A stretch of 64,000 bases of DNA from Bacteroidales bacterium (GTDB taxonomy: Bacteria > Bacteroidota > Bacteroidia > Bacteroidales > F082): the NCBI GenBank assembly GCA_030690365.1, contig JAUYGX010000111.1, positions 48,297 through 112,296 on the forward strand, written 5' to 3'. The position numbers and the translations under genes were made by a program. Below, one piece after another: positions 8,511 through 18,003 of this stretch; positions within the stretch are counted from its first letter, which is position 1, and each line of letters starts with the position of its first letter. The notes beneath the pieces were generated by a model that saw nothing but the letters and a program-made list of their open reading frames with translations, was not told the origin of the DNA and searched no databases.

Positions 8511-9464
8511 ATGAATAGTTACGAAGTAATCGACTACAGAGACACCCGCTCAGGTTTTGGTGAGGGGCTAAAAGAACTGGGACGTAAAAACCCTTCCGTG
8601 GTAGCACTTGTTGCCGACCTGACCGGATCGTTGAAAATGGAGGCCTTTGCGGCCGAAAACCCCGAACGGTTTTACCAGATGGGCATCTCCGAAGCCAATA
8701 TGATAGGTGTGGCTGCCGGATTGGCCGTCGGAGGATTTATTCCCTACACAGGCACTTTCGCCAACTTTAGTACGGGCCGCGTCTACGATCAAATCAGACA
8801 ATCTGTAGCTTACTCAGGCAAGAATGTAAAAATTTGCGCTTCACATGCCGGCGTTACCCTTGGCGAAGACGGAGCCACCCATCAAATTCTGGAGGACATC
8901 GGTTTGATGAAAATGCTTCCGGGCATGACGGTGATCAATCCATGCGATTTCAACCAGACTAAACAGGCTACCATGGCCATCGCCGACTATTCAGGACCTG
9001 TATACCTGCGCTTTGGACGCCCTAAAGTAGCTAATTATATTCCCGCCGACAGCGAGTTTATCATTGGCAAAGGTATCCTGATGACAGAAGGTACTGACGT
9101 AACCATCGTGGCTACCGGTCACCTGGTGTGGAAATCTCTTGAGGCCGCTAAAGAGCTTTTAAAATCGGGAATAAAAGCAGAAGTCATTAACATTCATACC
9201 ATTAAACCACTCGATACCGAGCTATTACTGAACTCTATCAGAAAAACAGGTTGTGTGGTTACCGCCGAAGAACACATGAAGAATGGTGGTCTGGGCGACA
9301 GTGTGGCGCAAATGCTGGCTTTTAACTTCCCCGCCCCCATGGAATACGTGGCAGTGAACGATCAGTTTGGCCAAAGTGGAACTCCTGATGAACTCATCGA
9401 CGTATATGGTCTGAATACAGAGAACATTGTGGCGGCAGTTACTAAAGTCATCACACGAAAATAA
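8511..9464 (+). CDS. Transketolase, C-terminal subunit, 317 aa
   Basis: The second half of the split transketolase, holding the pyrimidine-binding and C-terminal domains. It includes GISEANMIGVAAGLAVGG, the SHAGVTLGEDGATHQ substrate/cofactor motif, and the C-terminal GHLVWKSLEAAKELL and AEEHMKNGGLGDSVAQ segments. It assembles with the product of 6241-7086 to give the active heterotetramer in the cytoplasm. It starts three bases after the vWA gene stop, so all three genes are probably one transcript. Confidence 0.93.
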   Translation: MNSYEVIDYRDTRSGFGEGLKELGRKNPSVVALVADLTGSLKMEAFAAENPERFYQMGISEANMIGVAAGLAVGGFIPYTGTFANFSTGRVYDQIRQSVAYSGKNVKICASHAGVTLGEDGATHQILEDIGLMKMLPGMTVINPCDFNQTKQATMAIADYSGPVYLRFGRPKVANYIPADSEFIIGKGILMTEGTDVTIVATGHLVWKSLEAAKELLKSGIKAEVINIHTIKPLDTELLLNSIRKTGCVVTAEEHMKNGGLGDSVAQMLAFNFPAPMEYVAVNDQFGQSGTPDELIDVYGLNTENIVAAVTKVITRK

Positions 9465-9542
9465 TCACCCGCCAAAATTTTAACAATTTACCTGACTAAA
9501 AATTTGTATTTTCGTTGGTCATGCAAAAACGCAACTGGTGTG

Positions 9543-11477
9543 GTGAACATTCGATTTTACATTATTTTAATTCTCTGGATGGCAGTTATTCTGAATAGCA
9601 ATGACTGCCATTCGCAAACATGCCATACCCTCAGCATACAACCACCGGCCTATCTTTTGCTGCGCGATACCTCCATTCATGTGTTGCACGATACCACCAT
9701 AACCGTTTGCGAACAATACATCCTACTAACTGAAAGTAATGGTTATACCTTTTACGACAAACTCCTTTCGGCTTCCGACAAGCACTTGTTTTTAAAAGAC
9801 GTCTACCGAATGGTGCTATCGGGACCGCCACCCGATACCGCTTTGCAGAAAATGAAGCTCATCCAGGCTCAGGATGTGTACAAACCTTATGCAGGAAAAC
9901 CCATCAGTAAAATCCGCATCCAGGTGTTAAAGCCCTTTGGGCCTGTAGTTGCCGACACCAACCGGCCCATCGTTACAGATTTGGAACGGGGGTTGAATAG
10001 TACTCATTTCAACACCCGCGAGTGGATTATTCGCGATAAATTGCTTTTCAGCGAAAATGATAAGGTCGACCCGATGATCATGGTCGAAAACACCCGAATG
10101 CTCACCAATTTAAGCTACCTACAGGACGCCTCCATCACGGTGATGCCTTCGCAGGGCGACTCAGTGGAAGTACTGGTGCTGGTGAAAGACAAATTTCCCT
10201 GGTTGATTATACCTAGAATAAACAGTCCGAGCTATATTCAACTATACGCCAAACAAGCCAATATTGTGGGTCTTGGTCAAGGTCTAGGACTGGAAACCAC
10301 CTATCAGACCAGCAGTCAGCCCAAAATATACATGTCGCAGATAAATTATACTGTTGACAATGTTTATAAACTCATCAGTGGTGATTTTAACTATCAGGTG
10401 GCCAATAATAACCAGTTGATCCAACTGCGCTTCGACCGGCAACTGATACCCGCGAAGGTACATTGGGGAGGTGGAATTGAAATCTCACAAACCGCCCAAA
10501 ACATCATTACCGACCCCACCCATCAGGACAAAAGTTTGTACTACTTTAAATACATGTACTACGATGTGTGGATGTCGCATTTGTTTACTTTAAACAAATT
10601 TGTTTCCGCTAAGAACGCCGGAAAAGTTTTTGTGATTCCTGGAATCAGGTTCAATAAAACCAACTATAGTGAACATCCTCTGGTAAACATTGATACCAAC
10701 AGTCAGTTTTACAATTACGATTTCATCCTTGGAAATCTGGTGTTGGCCAGGCAAGACTACTACCGGACCAATTACCTTACCAACTTTGGTAAAGCCGAAT
10801 ACCTTCCTTTTGGATTTAATACTAGCATTACCGCAGGCTATTCATGGACCGAATTTATGAATAAACCCTATCTGGGACTGGGCTTTGCCCTCACCACTCA
10901 CATCAATGATTTCGGTTTTCTTCTAGGCAGGCTGGATGTGGGCAGTCATTTTGTTGGTAATCTGCAACAAGGAGCCCTGAAAGCAAACCTGCTGTTTTTA
11001 TCTGATCTGCATGAAACCGCCAACAACAAATACCGCTTTAAATCGGAGTTTGGGTTCACTACAGGCATCAACAGGTTCACCAACGATTTACTTTATCTGG
11101 GCGATCAATATGGGATTATCGGCTTAAGTAAAGAAACTTTCTACGGGCAACAACGGATATTTGCGGAAGCGTCCATCATCGATTATACTTCAATGTATTT
11201 CGCCGGATTCCGTGTGGCACTCATCGGATTTGTAAGTGCAGGCACTCTGGGGCCAGAGGACATCAAAATATTCAACCGGCAACTGATTTCAAGTTTTGGT
11301 GGCGGTGTATATATTCAGAATGATTTCCTGGCATTTAGTTCGCTGGAGTTTAAAATGGCCTACTTTCCGTATACACCTCAGGGAGTTTCGCATTTCGGGT
11401 TTACCTTTTCGTCGGAGAACCTGCTAAACAGAATTAATTTCCTTTTTACAAAACCACAACAAGTGGTGTATCAATAG
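9543..11477 (+). CDS. Outer membrane protein with POTRA-like segment and BamA/TamA-like barrel, about 644 aa
   Basis: I choose the GTG at 9543 because it begins a good signal peptide (VNIRFYIILILWMAVILNSN); an in-frame TTG at 9504 would add 13 polar residues. After about 110 residues without known similarity, residues 110-200 look like a POTRA fold (ISKIRIQVLKPFGP...VEVLVLVKDKFPW). The C-terminal 420 residues are rich in amphipathic beta-strands as in Omp85-type barrels. A role in assembling or moving proteins across the outer membrane is possible. The family call rests on general appearance and not on a single diagnostic motif. A TAttTTcG sequence around 9506 is a weak promoter candidate. 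Confidence 0.6.
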   Translation: MNIRFYIILILWMAVILNSNDCHSQTCHTLSIQPPAYLLLRDTSIHVLHDTTITVCEQYILLTESNGYTFYDKLLSASDKHLFLKDVYRMVLSGPPPDTALQKMKLIQAQDVYKPYAGKPISKIRIQVLKPFGPVVADTNRPIVTDLERGLNSTHFNTREWIIRDKLLFSENDKVDPMIMVENTRMLTNLSYLQDASITVMPSQGDSVEVLVLVKDKFPWLIIPRINSPSYIQLYAKQANIVGLGQGLGLETTYQTSSQPKIYMSQINYTVDNVYKLISGDFNYQVANNNQLIQLRFDRQLIPAKVHWGGGIEISQTAQNIITDPTHQDKSLYYFKYMYYDVWMSHLFTLNKFVSAKNAGKVFVIPGIRFNKTNYSEHPLVNIDTNSQFYNYDFILGNLVLARQDYYRTNYLTNFGKAEYLPFGFNTSITAGYSWTEFMNKPYLGLGFALTTHINDFGFLLGRLDVGSHFVGNLQQGALKANLLFLSDLHETANNKYRFKSEFGFTTGINRFTNDLLYLGDQYGIIGLSKETFYGQQRIFAEASIIDYTSMYFAGFRVALIGFVSAGTLGPEDIKIFNRQLISSFGGGVYIQNDFLAFSSLEFKMAYFPYTPQGVSHFGFTFSSENLLNRINFLFTKPQQVVYQ

Positions 11478-11535
11478 TTTGATCATGTAACAGTTTTTTT
11501 TCCTGAGAGTCGCTGTTCAGCCACCTGTGTATAAA

Positions 11536-11565
11536 AAAAGCATCAGGTGGAAACCCGATGCTTTT
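11536..11565. terminator. Bidirectional hairpin terminator between convergent genes
   Basis: AAAAGCATC (11536-11544) pairs with GATGCTTTT (11557-11565), with GG/CC inside the loop region. A-rich and T-rich flanks on the two sides fit Rho-independent termination for both the barrel gene (+) and gcvT (-). Confidence 0.75.
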
Positions 11566-11588
11566 CAATTTTTTAAAAATGGATACTC

Positions 11589-12677
11589 TTACCCTTTATA
11601 AAAAGGTGTCTTCGTAATTACCGCTTTTGCAGCCTTGTTGCGGATTTGAATGTAAATCTCAGAGCCTTCCTTCCAATAAGGTTTGGTTACATAGGCCATA
11701 CCGATTCCCTGTTTTAGCATGGGCGACATAGTTCCGGAGGTGACATGGCCAACCACATTTCCTTCTGCATCAACCACTTCGTAATGGTGACGAGGGATGG
11801 CGCGGTCTTCCATCACAAACCCTTTCAGGCGGTATTCCACTCCATTGTCCTTTTGCGACTCAAACAGAGGTCTGTCGATAAAATCGTTACCATCCACAAA
11901 CTTGGTAATCCAACCCAGTCCGGCTGAAATGGGCGATGTAGTATCGTCGATGTCGTTGCCATACAGGCAAAAACCTGCTTCCAGGCGTAATGTATCACGC
12001 GCACCCAATCCGATAGGTTTGATACCCAAAGGTTCGCCGGCTTTTAATACAGCCTGATAAATTTTTTCGGCATCCTTATTTTTCATGTAAATTTCGCAAC
12101 CACCTGATCCTGTGTAACCTGTGGTTGAAAAAATAATATCCTTTACTCCGGCAAATTCGACCACATTAAAAGTGTAATACTCCATATCCACAACGGATGT
12201 TTCGGTGAGCGGCTGCATCGCTTTCAACGCAAGTGGTCCCTGAACAGCAATTTGAGAGAAATCATCGCTTACATTCGTAAGTGTGGCTCCCATGGTGTTA
12301 TGTTTGCTCACATGGGCAAAGTCTTTGTCGATATTGGAGGCGTTTACCACAAGCAGATATTTTTCTGCATTAAATCGATACACCAGCAAGTCGTCCACAA
12401 TACCGCCTTTTCCATTTGGGAAGCAACTGTATTGTACTTTTCCATCCCGGAGAACGGCCACATCATTGGTGGTTACTTTCTGAACCAATTCAAAAGCCTT
12501 GGGGCCTTCCACCCAAAACTCACCCATATGCGACACATCAAAAACACCAAGTTTTTCTCTCACTATTTCGTGCTCCGCGTTGATTCCTTCAAACTGAACC
12601 GGCATGTCGAATCCTACGAACTCAACCATTTTCGCACCCATCTCACGGTGCATCGCATTTAAAGCTGTTTTTTGCAT
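11589..12677 (-). CDS. gcvT: Aminomethyltransferase, glycine cleavage T protein, 362 aa
   Basis: The folate-dependent T protein takes the methylamine from H protein, releases ammonia and gives 5,10-methylene-tetrahydrofolate. It begins [18 protein letters not shown]; an in-frame ATG 14 codons upstream is unlikely because it would place the -7 box inside the gene. Family segments seen in order: [13 protein letters not shown], the Gly-rich [36 protein letters not shown], and [21 protein letters not shown]. Length is normal. The other glycine cleavage genes are not nearby. It has a minus-strand -7 box at 12698-12705 and a near-perfect Rex operator just upstream, suggesting control by the NADH/NAD ratio. 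Confidence 0.95.
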   Translation of the reverse strand: MQKTALNAMHREMGAKMVEFVGFDMPVQFEGINAEHEIVREKLGVFDVSHMGEFWVEGPKAFELVQKVTTNDVAVLRDGKVQYSCFPNGKGGIVDDLLVYRFNAEKYLLVVNASNIDKDFAHVSKHNTMGATLTNVSDDFSQIAVQGPLALKAMQPLTETSVVDMEYYTFNVVEFAGVKDIIFSTTGYTGSGGCEIYMKNKDAEKIYQAVLKAGEPLGIKPIGLGARDTLRLEAGFCLYGNDIDDTTSPISAGLGWITKFVDGNDFIDRPLFESQKDNGVEYRLKGFVMEDRAIPRHHYEVVDAEGNVVGHVTSGTMSPMLKQGIGMAYVTKPYWKEGSEIYIQIRNKAAKAVITKTPFYKG

Positions 12678-12697
12678 GATCTGATTTTTTAATGGCG

Positions 12698-12705
12698 CAA
12701 AATTA
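12698..12705 (-). promoter_or_regulatory. -7 promoter element (TAATTTTG) of gcvT
   Basis: An exact TAnnTTTG match on the minus strand, 20 bases before the gcvT ATG. A TTG about 22 bases further upstream could serve as the -33 element. The Rex-like site begins 30 bases upstream of this box. Confidence 0.6.
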
Positions 12706-12735
12706 GTGTTTTGAATCAAATCATTTACAACTATA

Positions 12736-12753
12736 CTGTGAAAACATTCACAA
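12736..12753. promoter_or_regulatory. Rex-like operator upstream of gcvT
   Basis: CTGTGAAAACATTCACAA matches the general Rex consensus TTGTGAAnnnnTTCACAA at 13 of 14 defined positions. It lies 30 bases upstream of the gcvT -7 box and about 158 bases before the -7 box of the divergent mgsA gene, so gcvT is the likelier target. A rex gene is present in this window at 48922-49575. Confidence 0.7.
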
Positions 12754-12911
12754 AAAAACTACATTCTTTCTTTCCTGTTTTCACACCAACGCATAAATAT
12801 TGGTAACGTTTGCATCGGGCAGAAACGGTTCCTGAGTGTAATGGCCCGTAACAGGTGCTTAAATATCCGGTAAAGCCGATTGAATCCGGGATGACAATGC
12901 TTCTAAATGCG

Positions 12912-12919
12912 TATTTTTG
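12912..12919 (+). promoter_or_regulatory. -7 promoter element (TATTTTTG) of mgsA
   Basis: An exact TAnnTTTG match, 12 bases before the ATG of methylglyoxal synthase. No clear -33 box. The short leader would leave little 5' untranslated RNA. Confidence 0.5.
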
Positions 12920-12931
12920 CTTAAAAAAAAG

Positions 12932-13372
12932 ATGCCAAACATAAAACGAATTGCGCTGGTAGCTCACGACAACCGGAAAGCCGACTTAATTGAATGGATA
13001 AAATTCAACAAAGGAAACCTGATCAAACATGATTTATTCTGTACGGGAACCACAGGGATTATGGTGGAGAAAGCCATTGGCGACGAAAGCAAGGTAACAC
13101 TTCTGAAATCAGGGCCATTGGGTGGCGACCAACAACTGGGTTCGTTGATTGCTGAAGAAAAAATCGATTTTCTGATCTTTTTCTGGGATCCTATGTCGTC
13201 GCACCCTCATGATGTAGATGTAAAAGCCTTGCTCCGATTGTCTGTACTCTACAACATTCCCACCGCCTGTAATCGGTCGACGGCCGATTTTATCATCAGT
13301 TCAACACTTTACAACAGCGATTATAAACGAACCTTAAAAGATTACACACCCTATTTAAACCGTCAAGTGTAG
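12932..13372 (+). CDS. mgsA: Methylglyoxal synthase, 146 aa
   Basis: Converts dihydroxyacetone phosphate to methylglyoxal and phosphate, a glycolytic bypass used when phosphate is short or sugar phosphates build up. I use the ATG giving MPNIKRIALVAHDNRK; a TTG five codons upstream would overlap the promoter. Family motifs are clear: ALVAHDNRK (substrate phosphate binding), TGTTG, GPLGGDQQLG, FWDPMSSHPHDVDVKALLRL with the catalytic Asp residues, and NIPTACNRSTADF. Length is typical. It is monocistronic and divergent from gcvT. Confidence 0.95.
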   Translation: MPNIKRIALVAHDNRKADLIEWIKFNKGNLIKHDLFCTGTTGIMVEKAIGDESKVTLLKSGPLGGDQQLGSLIAEEKIDFLIFFWDPMSSHPHDVDVKALLRLSVLYNIPTACNRSTADFIISSTLYNSDYKRTLKDYTPYLNRQV

Positions 13373-13502
13373 GAATTTAAACTAAAATCGAAAATATTTA
13401 TTCTGAGTTGTATTTCATGCCGAACATTTATACTTTTACTGCCAGATAATTAAATCACCAATGGTGATTATTTGTGATCAGGAAAAAGTAAAACCAAATA
13501 CG

Positions 13503-15638
13503 ATGAAAAAACAACTTATTTTTTTAGTAACCCTTAGTTTCATGATGACCACTGCTTGTATGCAAAATAAACAGCACGCCAAATTAAAATACCCCGTTGC
13601 AAAAAAAGTGGATACTGTTGATACCTATTTTACACATCAGGTGGCCGATCCTTTCCGGTGGCTCGAAGACGATAATTCAGCCGAGACTGCAGAATGGGTG
13701 GCCGAAGAAAATGCCATCACCAATGAATATTTAGGTAAAATACCCTTCAGAGAGCAATTAAGGAAAAGGTTAACCGATATTTGGAATTATCCAAAATATG
13801 GCGTCCCGTTTAAAAAGGGTGACCACTATTTTTTCTTTAAGAATGATGGAATCCAGAATCAAAGTGTACTGTATATTCAGGATACTCCAGAGAGCGAACC
13901 AACCGTACTTCTCGACCCGAATAGTCTTTCGGAAGATGGAACAGTTGCGCTGGCTTCCATGGGAATCAGCAAAGACGGAAAATTCCTCGCTTACAGTATT
14001 GCACGGGGTGGATCCGACTGGAACGAAATCTTTGTACTCAACATCGAAAACCGCGAAGTACTGCCCGACCATATTAACTGGGTGAAGTTCTCGGGTGTTT
14101 CCTGGAAAGACAATGGTTTTTTCTATTCCGGCTACAATAAGCCTGAGGAGGGTGAAGAATTGAAGGGCCAGAATCGGTTTCACAAAGTGTATTATCATCA
14201 CTTGAATACCGACCAAAAAGATGACCAGTTGATCTACGAGGATAAAAATGAGCCCTTGAGGACCTATGCTGCATACACCACCGATGATGAGGCTTTTTTA
14301 ATGATTAGTGAATCGGAAAGCACCAGCGGAAACAGCCTCTATGCTTCAAAAATAAATACCTTAAAGGATATTAGTTTTGTAAAAATCGCCAATGGTTTCG
14401 ACAATGATTATCAGGTAATCGATCATATTGGCGATCAGCTGATTCTCATCACCAACTATGAGGCTCCAAAACAAAAACTGGTGCTTACTGATTACAGAAA
14501 CAGCGATCCGGAAAAATGGGAAGTACTCATTCCCGAAAAGGGACAGGTACTCGAAGGGGCCAGCCTGGTGAGTGATGTGCTTTTCACACAATATCTCGAA
14601 GATGCCAGCAGCAAGGCCTACTTTTACACACTAAAAGGTGAGCTGATCAGAGAATTGGAACTGCCAACGCTGGGTGCATTAGGTGGTTTTAGCGGTGAAA
14701 AGGGAAATCCGACAGCCTTTTATGGCTTTTCATCATTTACTATTCCATCAAGTGTTTACGAATACGATATCATAAGCGGGAAATCGACCCTGATACACGC
14801 TTCCGAAGTAGATTTTGATGCCAGCCTATACCAGACAGAGCAGGTTTTCTTTGCCAGCAAGGATGGAACCAAAATCCCCATGTTTATTGTTCACAAAAAA
14901 AACCTGAACATGAACAACGACAATCCTACCATGATGTATGGTTATGGAGGATTTAACATCAGCCTCACTCCCGGCTTCAGTGTGAGCAGAGCGACCTTCC
15001 TCGAGCAAGGAGGTGTTTTTGTGATGGTGAACCTCCGTGGAGGTGGCGAATATGGTGAAGCCTGGCACAAACAAGGCACCCTGATGAACAAGCAAAATGT
15101 TTTCGATGATTTTATCGCTGCCGCCAGATATCTGATCAACAACAAATATACTTCTTCCGAAAAACTGGCCATACTGGGCGGGTCGAACGGCGGATTGTTA
15201 GTAGGTGCCTGTATGACACAGGAACCTGAGCTTTTTAAAGTGGCCATCCCCATCGTAGGTGTGATGGACATGCTCCGATACCAGGACTTTACAATTGGAT
15301 GGGCCTGGGCATCAGATTACGGGCGCAGCGACGATAGCGAGGAAATGTTTAATTATTTATACAGCTATTCACCCTTGCATAACATTAAGGATGGTGTAAA
15401 CTACCCTGCCACACTGGCCATCACCGCCGATCACGACGACCGTGTGGTGCCGGCTCACACGTTTAAATTTATGGCTACACTTCAAGAAAAGGACGGTGGC
15501 AAAAACCCGGTGCTGGTGCGTATTGAAACCAAAGCAGGACACGGTGCCGGCAAGCCAACGTCCAAACAAATCGACGAAGCTGCGGATATGTATAGCTTTA
15601 TTATGTTCAACCTCGGAATGCACCCGGAATATGAATAA
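13503..15638 (+). CDS. Prolyl oligopeptidase family serine peptidase (S9A), lipoprotein, 711 aa
   Basis: The start at 13503 gives a lipoprotein signal (MKKQLIFLVTLSFMMTTAC, lipid Cys19). The order is a short linker, a seven-bladed propeller (about 75-430) and a C-terminal alpha/beta hydrolase. The catalytic Ser561 lies in GGSNGG, the Asp in ADHDDRV, and His680 in GHGAG. It should cleave short proline-containing peptides on the carboxyl side of Pro, here in the periplasm. Size fits S9A enzymes. No close operon partner; the next gene is 81 bases on. A TACTTTTA sequence near 13430 is a weak promoter candidate. Confidence 0.92.
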   Translation: MKKQLIFLVTLSFMMTTACMQNKQHAKLKYPVAKKVDTVDTYFTHQVADPFRWLEDDNSAETAEWVAEENAITNEYLGKIPFREQLRKRLTDIWNYPKYGVPFKKGDHYFFFKNDGIQNQSVLYIQDTPESEPTVLLDPNSLSEDGTVALASMGISKDGKFLAYSIARGGSDWNEIFVLNIENREVLPDHINWVKFSGVSWKDNGFFYSGYNKPEEGEELKGQNRFHKVYYHHLNTDQKDDQLIYEDKNEPLRTYAAYTTDDEAFLMISESESTSGNSLYASKINTLKDISFVKIANGFDNDYQVIDHIGDQLILITNYEAPKQKLVLTDYRNSDPEKWEVLIPEKGQVLEGASLVSDVLFTQYLEDASSKAYFYTLKGELIRELELPTLGALGGFSGEKGNPTAFYGFSSFTIPSSVYEYDIISGKSTLIHASEVDFDASLYQTEQVFFASKDGTKIPMFIVHKKNLNMNNDNPTMMYGYGGFNISLTPGFSVSRATFLEQGGVFVMVNLRGGGEYGEAWHKQGTLMNKQNVFDDFIAAARYLINNKYTSSEKLAILGGSNGGLLVGACMTQEPELFKVAIPIVGVMDMLRYQDFTIGWAWASDYGRSDDSEEMFNYLYSYSPLHNIKDGVNYPATLAITADHDDRVVPAHTFKFMATLQEKDGGKNPVLVRIETKAGHGAGKPTSKQIDEAADMYSFIMFNLGMHPEYE

Positions 15639-15719
15639 TTTAACAATTTCTTAATATTTAAACCTGTGGATGAGCAAGTGAATTCAATACTCTTGCAAAT
15701 CAGATTGAAGCCTTAAAAT

Positions 15720-17957
15720 ATGGAAACATTCTATTTGTTCATTGTTATTTTGCTCTTTATTCTTGCAGCATCCGATTTGGTTGTGGGTGTAAGTAATGAT
15801 GCAGTAAACTTTCTGAATTCAGCCATCGGATCGAAGGTTGCTCCCTTTAAAATAATCATGCTTGTTGCAGGATTGGGAGTTTTGGCAGGAAGTGTATTTT
15901 CGTCCGGAATGATGGAAGTCGCCCGAAAGGGAATCTTTAATCCGGGAGAGTTTTACTTCTCCGAGATCATGTTGATCTTCCTGGCGGTCATGGTGACCGA
16001 TGTTATTTTACTCGACACCTTTAATACCATCGGATTACCCACCTCAACCACGGTATCCATTGTTTTTGAATTACTTGGTGCCGCTGTAGGGATGGCTACC
16101 ATCAAGCTGATGATGGATGATAACATTACCAGTATCAGTCAGTTTATTAACTCTTCCAAGGCCCTGGCCATTATTTCGGGGATTCTGGTATCGGTGGTCG
16201 TTGCGTTTACGGTGGGGGCTGTGATACAGTACTTTGCCAGGATCGCTTTTTCGTTTAACTACGAAAAAAGGATGAAATATCTTGGTTCCATCTGGGGAGG
16301 GCTTTCCTTTACCGCCTTGACCTATTTTATTCTGATTAAGGGAGTTAAGGGAGCAAGTTTCCTTTCGGAAGCCACCATCGATTCGTTTCAGAACAACACC
16401 CTGATGATTATGGTTGTCAGCTTTGTGGGATGGACCATCCTGCTGCAACTGCTCCATATGCTGTTTAAATTTAATATCCTCAAAGTGATTGTGCTGGTAG
16501 GAACTTTCTCGCTGGCCATGGCTTTTGCAGGAAACGACCTGGTAAATTTCATTGGGGTACCGCTGGCAGGTTTTAGTTCATGGCAAATTTTCAATGCATC
16601 GGAAGGAGGCATTGCCAACGACTTCCTCATGACCAGCCTTGCCGGAAAAGTACACACACCGATCGTGTTCCTGATAGGCGCCGGTATAATTATGGTGATT
16701 ACCCTGTTCACTTCCCGCAAAGCCAGAAGCGTTGTAAAAACTTCGCTGGATCTAAGCCGTCAGGAAGAGGGCGACGAACGGTTTAAACCAAGCTGGTTTT
16801 CAAAAGCTGTGGTAAGATCGTCGATGAATTTTAATAAAAGTGTACGCAAGGTGTTGCCGGATTCGTTCGTGAATTCCATTGAAAAACAGTTTACTCCACT
16901 GCCAAAATCCAAAGTTAAAGTAGTGGACCCACCTGCTTTCGACCTGATCAGAGCATCGGTAAACCTAACGGTGGCCAGTATCCTGATCGCCATGGGTACT
17001 TCATTAAAACTGCCCCTTTCAACTACCTATGTCACTTTTATGGTGGCCATGGGAACCTCGCTTTCCGACAAGGCCTGGGACAGAGAAAGTGCTGTTTACA
17101 GAATTTCAGGAGTACTCACAGTGATTGGTGGCTGGTTTCTCACTGCCTTCTCTGCTTTTACGCTTGCGCTGATCATGGTATATCTGTTCTATTTTGGCCA
17201 GATATATGCCATCGTGATTATGTCGGCATTCGTTATTTACCTCATTTATAAATCACACCGCTACCACAGCAAAACAGAAGAAACTGCCGTTGAAGACACC
17301 AAAGAAATACATGGGTTAACCGACGAAAATATTGGTGATAAAACAGTGAAAACGGTAATTAAGAACCTGAAGAAGATCAACAATGCTGCCAGTGGTATAT
17401 TTACTGGCATTGAATTGGAAGACCGTAAACAGCTCAGGAAAATCCAAAAAGACCTGGACGCTACTACTGCGAAAACCAAATATCTAAAGGATCACATCAA
17501 CGTGATAGTGGATAAACTCAAAAAAGATTCTACCGATACAGCTTATTATTTTGTACAGGTACTCGATTACATGCGCGAAATGCTTCATGCCATTTCGTAT
17601 ATTAACCGACCTGCCATCGAACACATCGATAATAACCACAAGCCTTTCGACGAGGTACAAATTGCGGAGTTGAAACAACTCAATAATCTGATTTCCAGAT
17701 TCCTGAATTTAATTATTCAAAGCATTGAATTAAGAGATTACAGCAAACAGGAAGAAATCCAGACCCTGATGAACCAATTTCTGCATCTGGCCGAAAAATG
17801 CAACAAAAACCAGATTAACCGCATTAAATCAGCCACTTCGGGAACCAAAAACAGCATTCTATTCCTGAACATCCTGAACGAAAGTAAACATCTGGTGTTG
17901 ATGGGATTCAACCTGTTTAAATCACAACGCGATTTTGTAACTCTCAATAAGAAATAA
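15720..17957 (+). CDS. PiT family inorganic phosphate transporter with PhoU-like C-terminal domain, 745 aa
   Basis: The two inverted PiT halves are marked by SNDAVNFLNSAIGSKV near residue 25 and AGNDLVNFIGVPLAG near 265, each with the conserved Asn-Asp pair. These proteins carry phosphate with cations across the inner membrane. Membrane segments extend to about residue 515. Residues 530-745 are soluble, highly charged and helical, resembling a PhoU/DUF47 domain fused to the channel, which in other bacteria is a separate partner protein. The gene ends just before a strong hairpin terminator. Confidence 0.9.
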   Translation: METFYLFIVILLFILAASDLVVGVSNDAVNFLNSAIGSKVAPFKIIMLVAGLGVLAGSVFSSGMMEVARKGIFNPGEFYFSEIMLIFLAVMVTDVILLDTFNTIGLPTSTTVSIVFELLGAAVGMATIKLMMDDNITSISQFINSSKALAIISGILVSVVVAFTVGAVIQYFARIAFSFNYEKRMKYLGSIWGGLSFTALTYFILIKGVKGASFLSEATIDSFQNNTLMIMVVSFVGWTILLQLLHMLFKFNILKVIVLVGTFSLAMAFAGNDLVNFIGVPLAGFSSWQIFNASEGGIANDFLMTSLAGKVHTPIVFLIGAGIIMVITLFTSRKARSVVKTSLDLSRQEEGDERFKPSWFSKAVVRSSMNFNKSVRKVLPDSFVNSIEKQFTPLPKSKVKVVDPPAFDLIRASVNLTVASILIAMGTSLKLPLSTTYVTFMVAMGTSLSDKAWDRESAVYRISGVLTVIGGWFLTAFSAFTLALIMVYLFYFGQIYAIVIMSAFVIYLIYKSHRYHSKTEETAVEDTKEIHGLTDENIGDKTVKTVIKNLKKINNAASGIFTGIELEDRKQLRKIQKDLDATTAKTKYLKDHINVIVDKLKKDSTDTAYYFVQVLDYMREMLHAISYINRPAIEHIDNNHKPFDEVQIAELKQLNNLISRFLNLIIQSIELRDYSKQEEIQTLMNQFLHLAEKCNKNQINRIKSATSGTKNSILFLNILNESKHLVLMGFNLFKSQRDFVTLNKK

Positions 17958-17973
17958 AGTCAACCATCAAAAC

Positions 17974-18003
17974 AAAAGGCCGCCCTGAAAGGCGGCCTTT
18001 TTT
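17974..18003. terminator. Bidirectional Rho-independent terminator
   Basis: AAAAGGCCGCC (17974-17984), loop CTGAAA, GGCGGCCTTTTTT. A perfect GC-rich stem with A and T runs on the two sides, between the convergent phosphate transporter and prmC; it touches the prmC stop codon. Confidence 0.92.

Noticed and set aside
12731..12967. Minus-strand open frame across the gcvT-mgsA gap
   Set aside because: It covers the Rex-like site and both promoters and enters mgsA antisense; not coding.
15627..15644. Possible Rex-like site ATATGAATAATTTAACAA at the end of the prolyl oligopeptidase gene
   Set aside because: It overlaps the stop codon of the gene, is far from the next start, and its left half is poor; probably chance.
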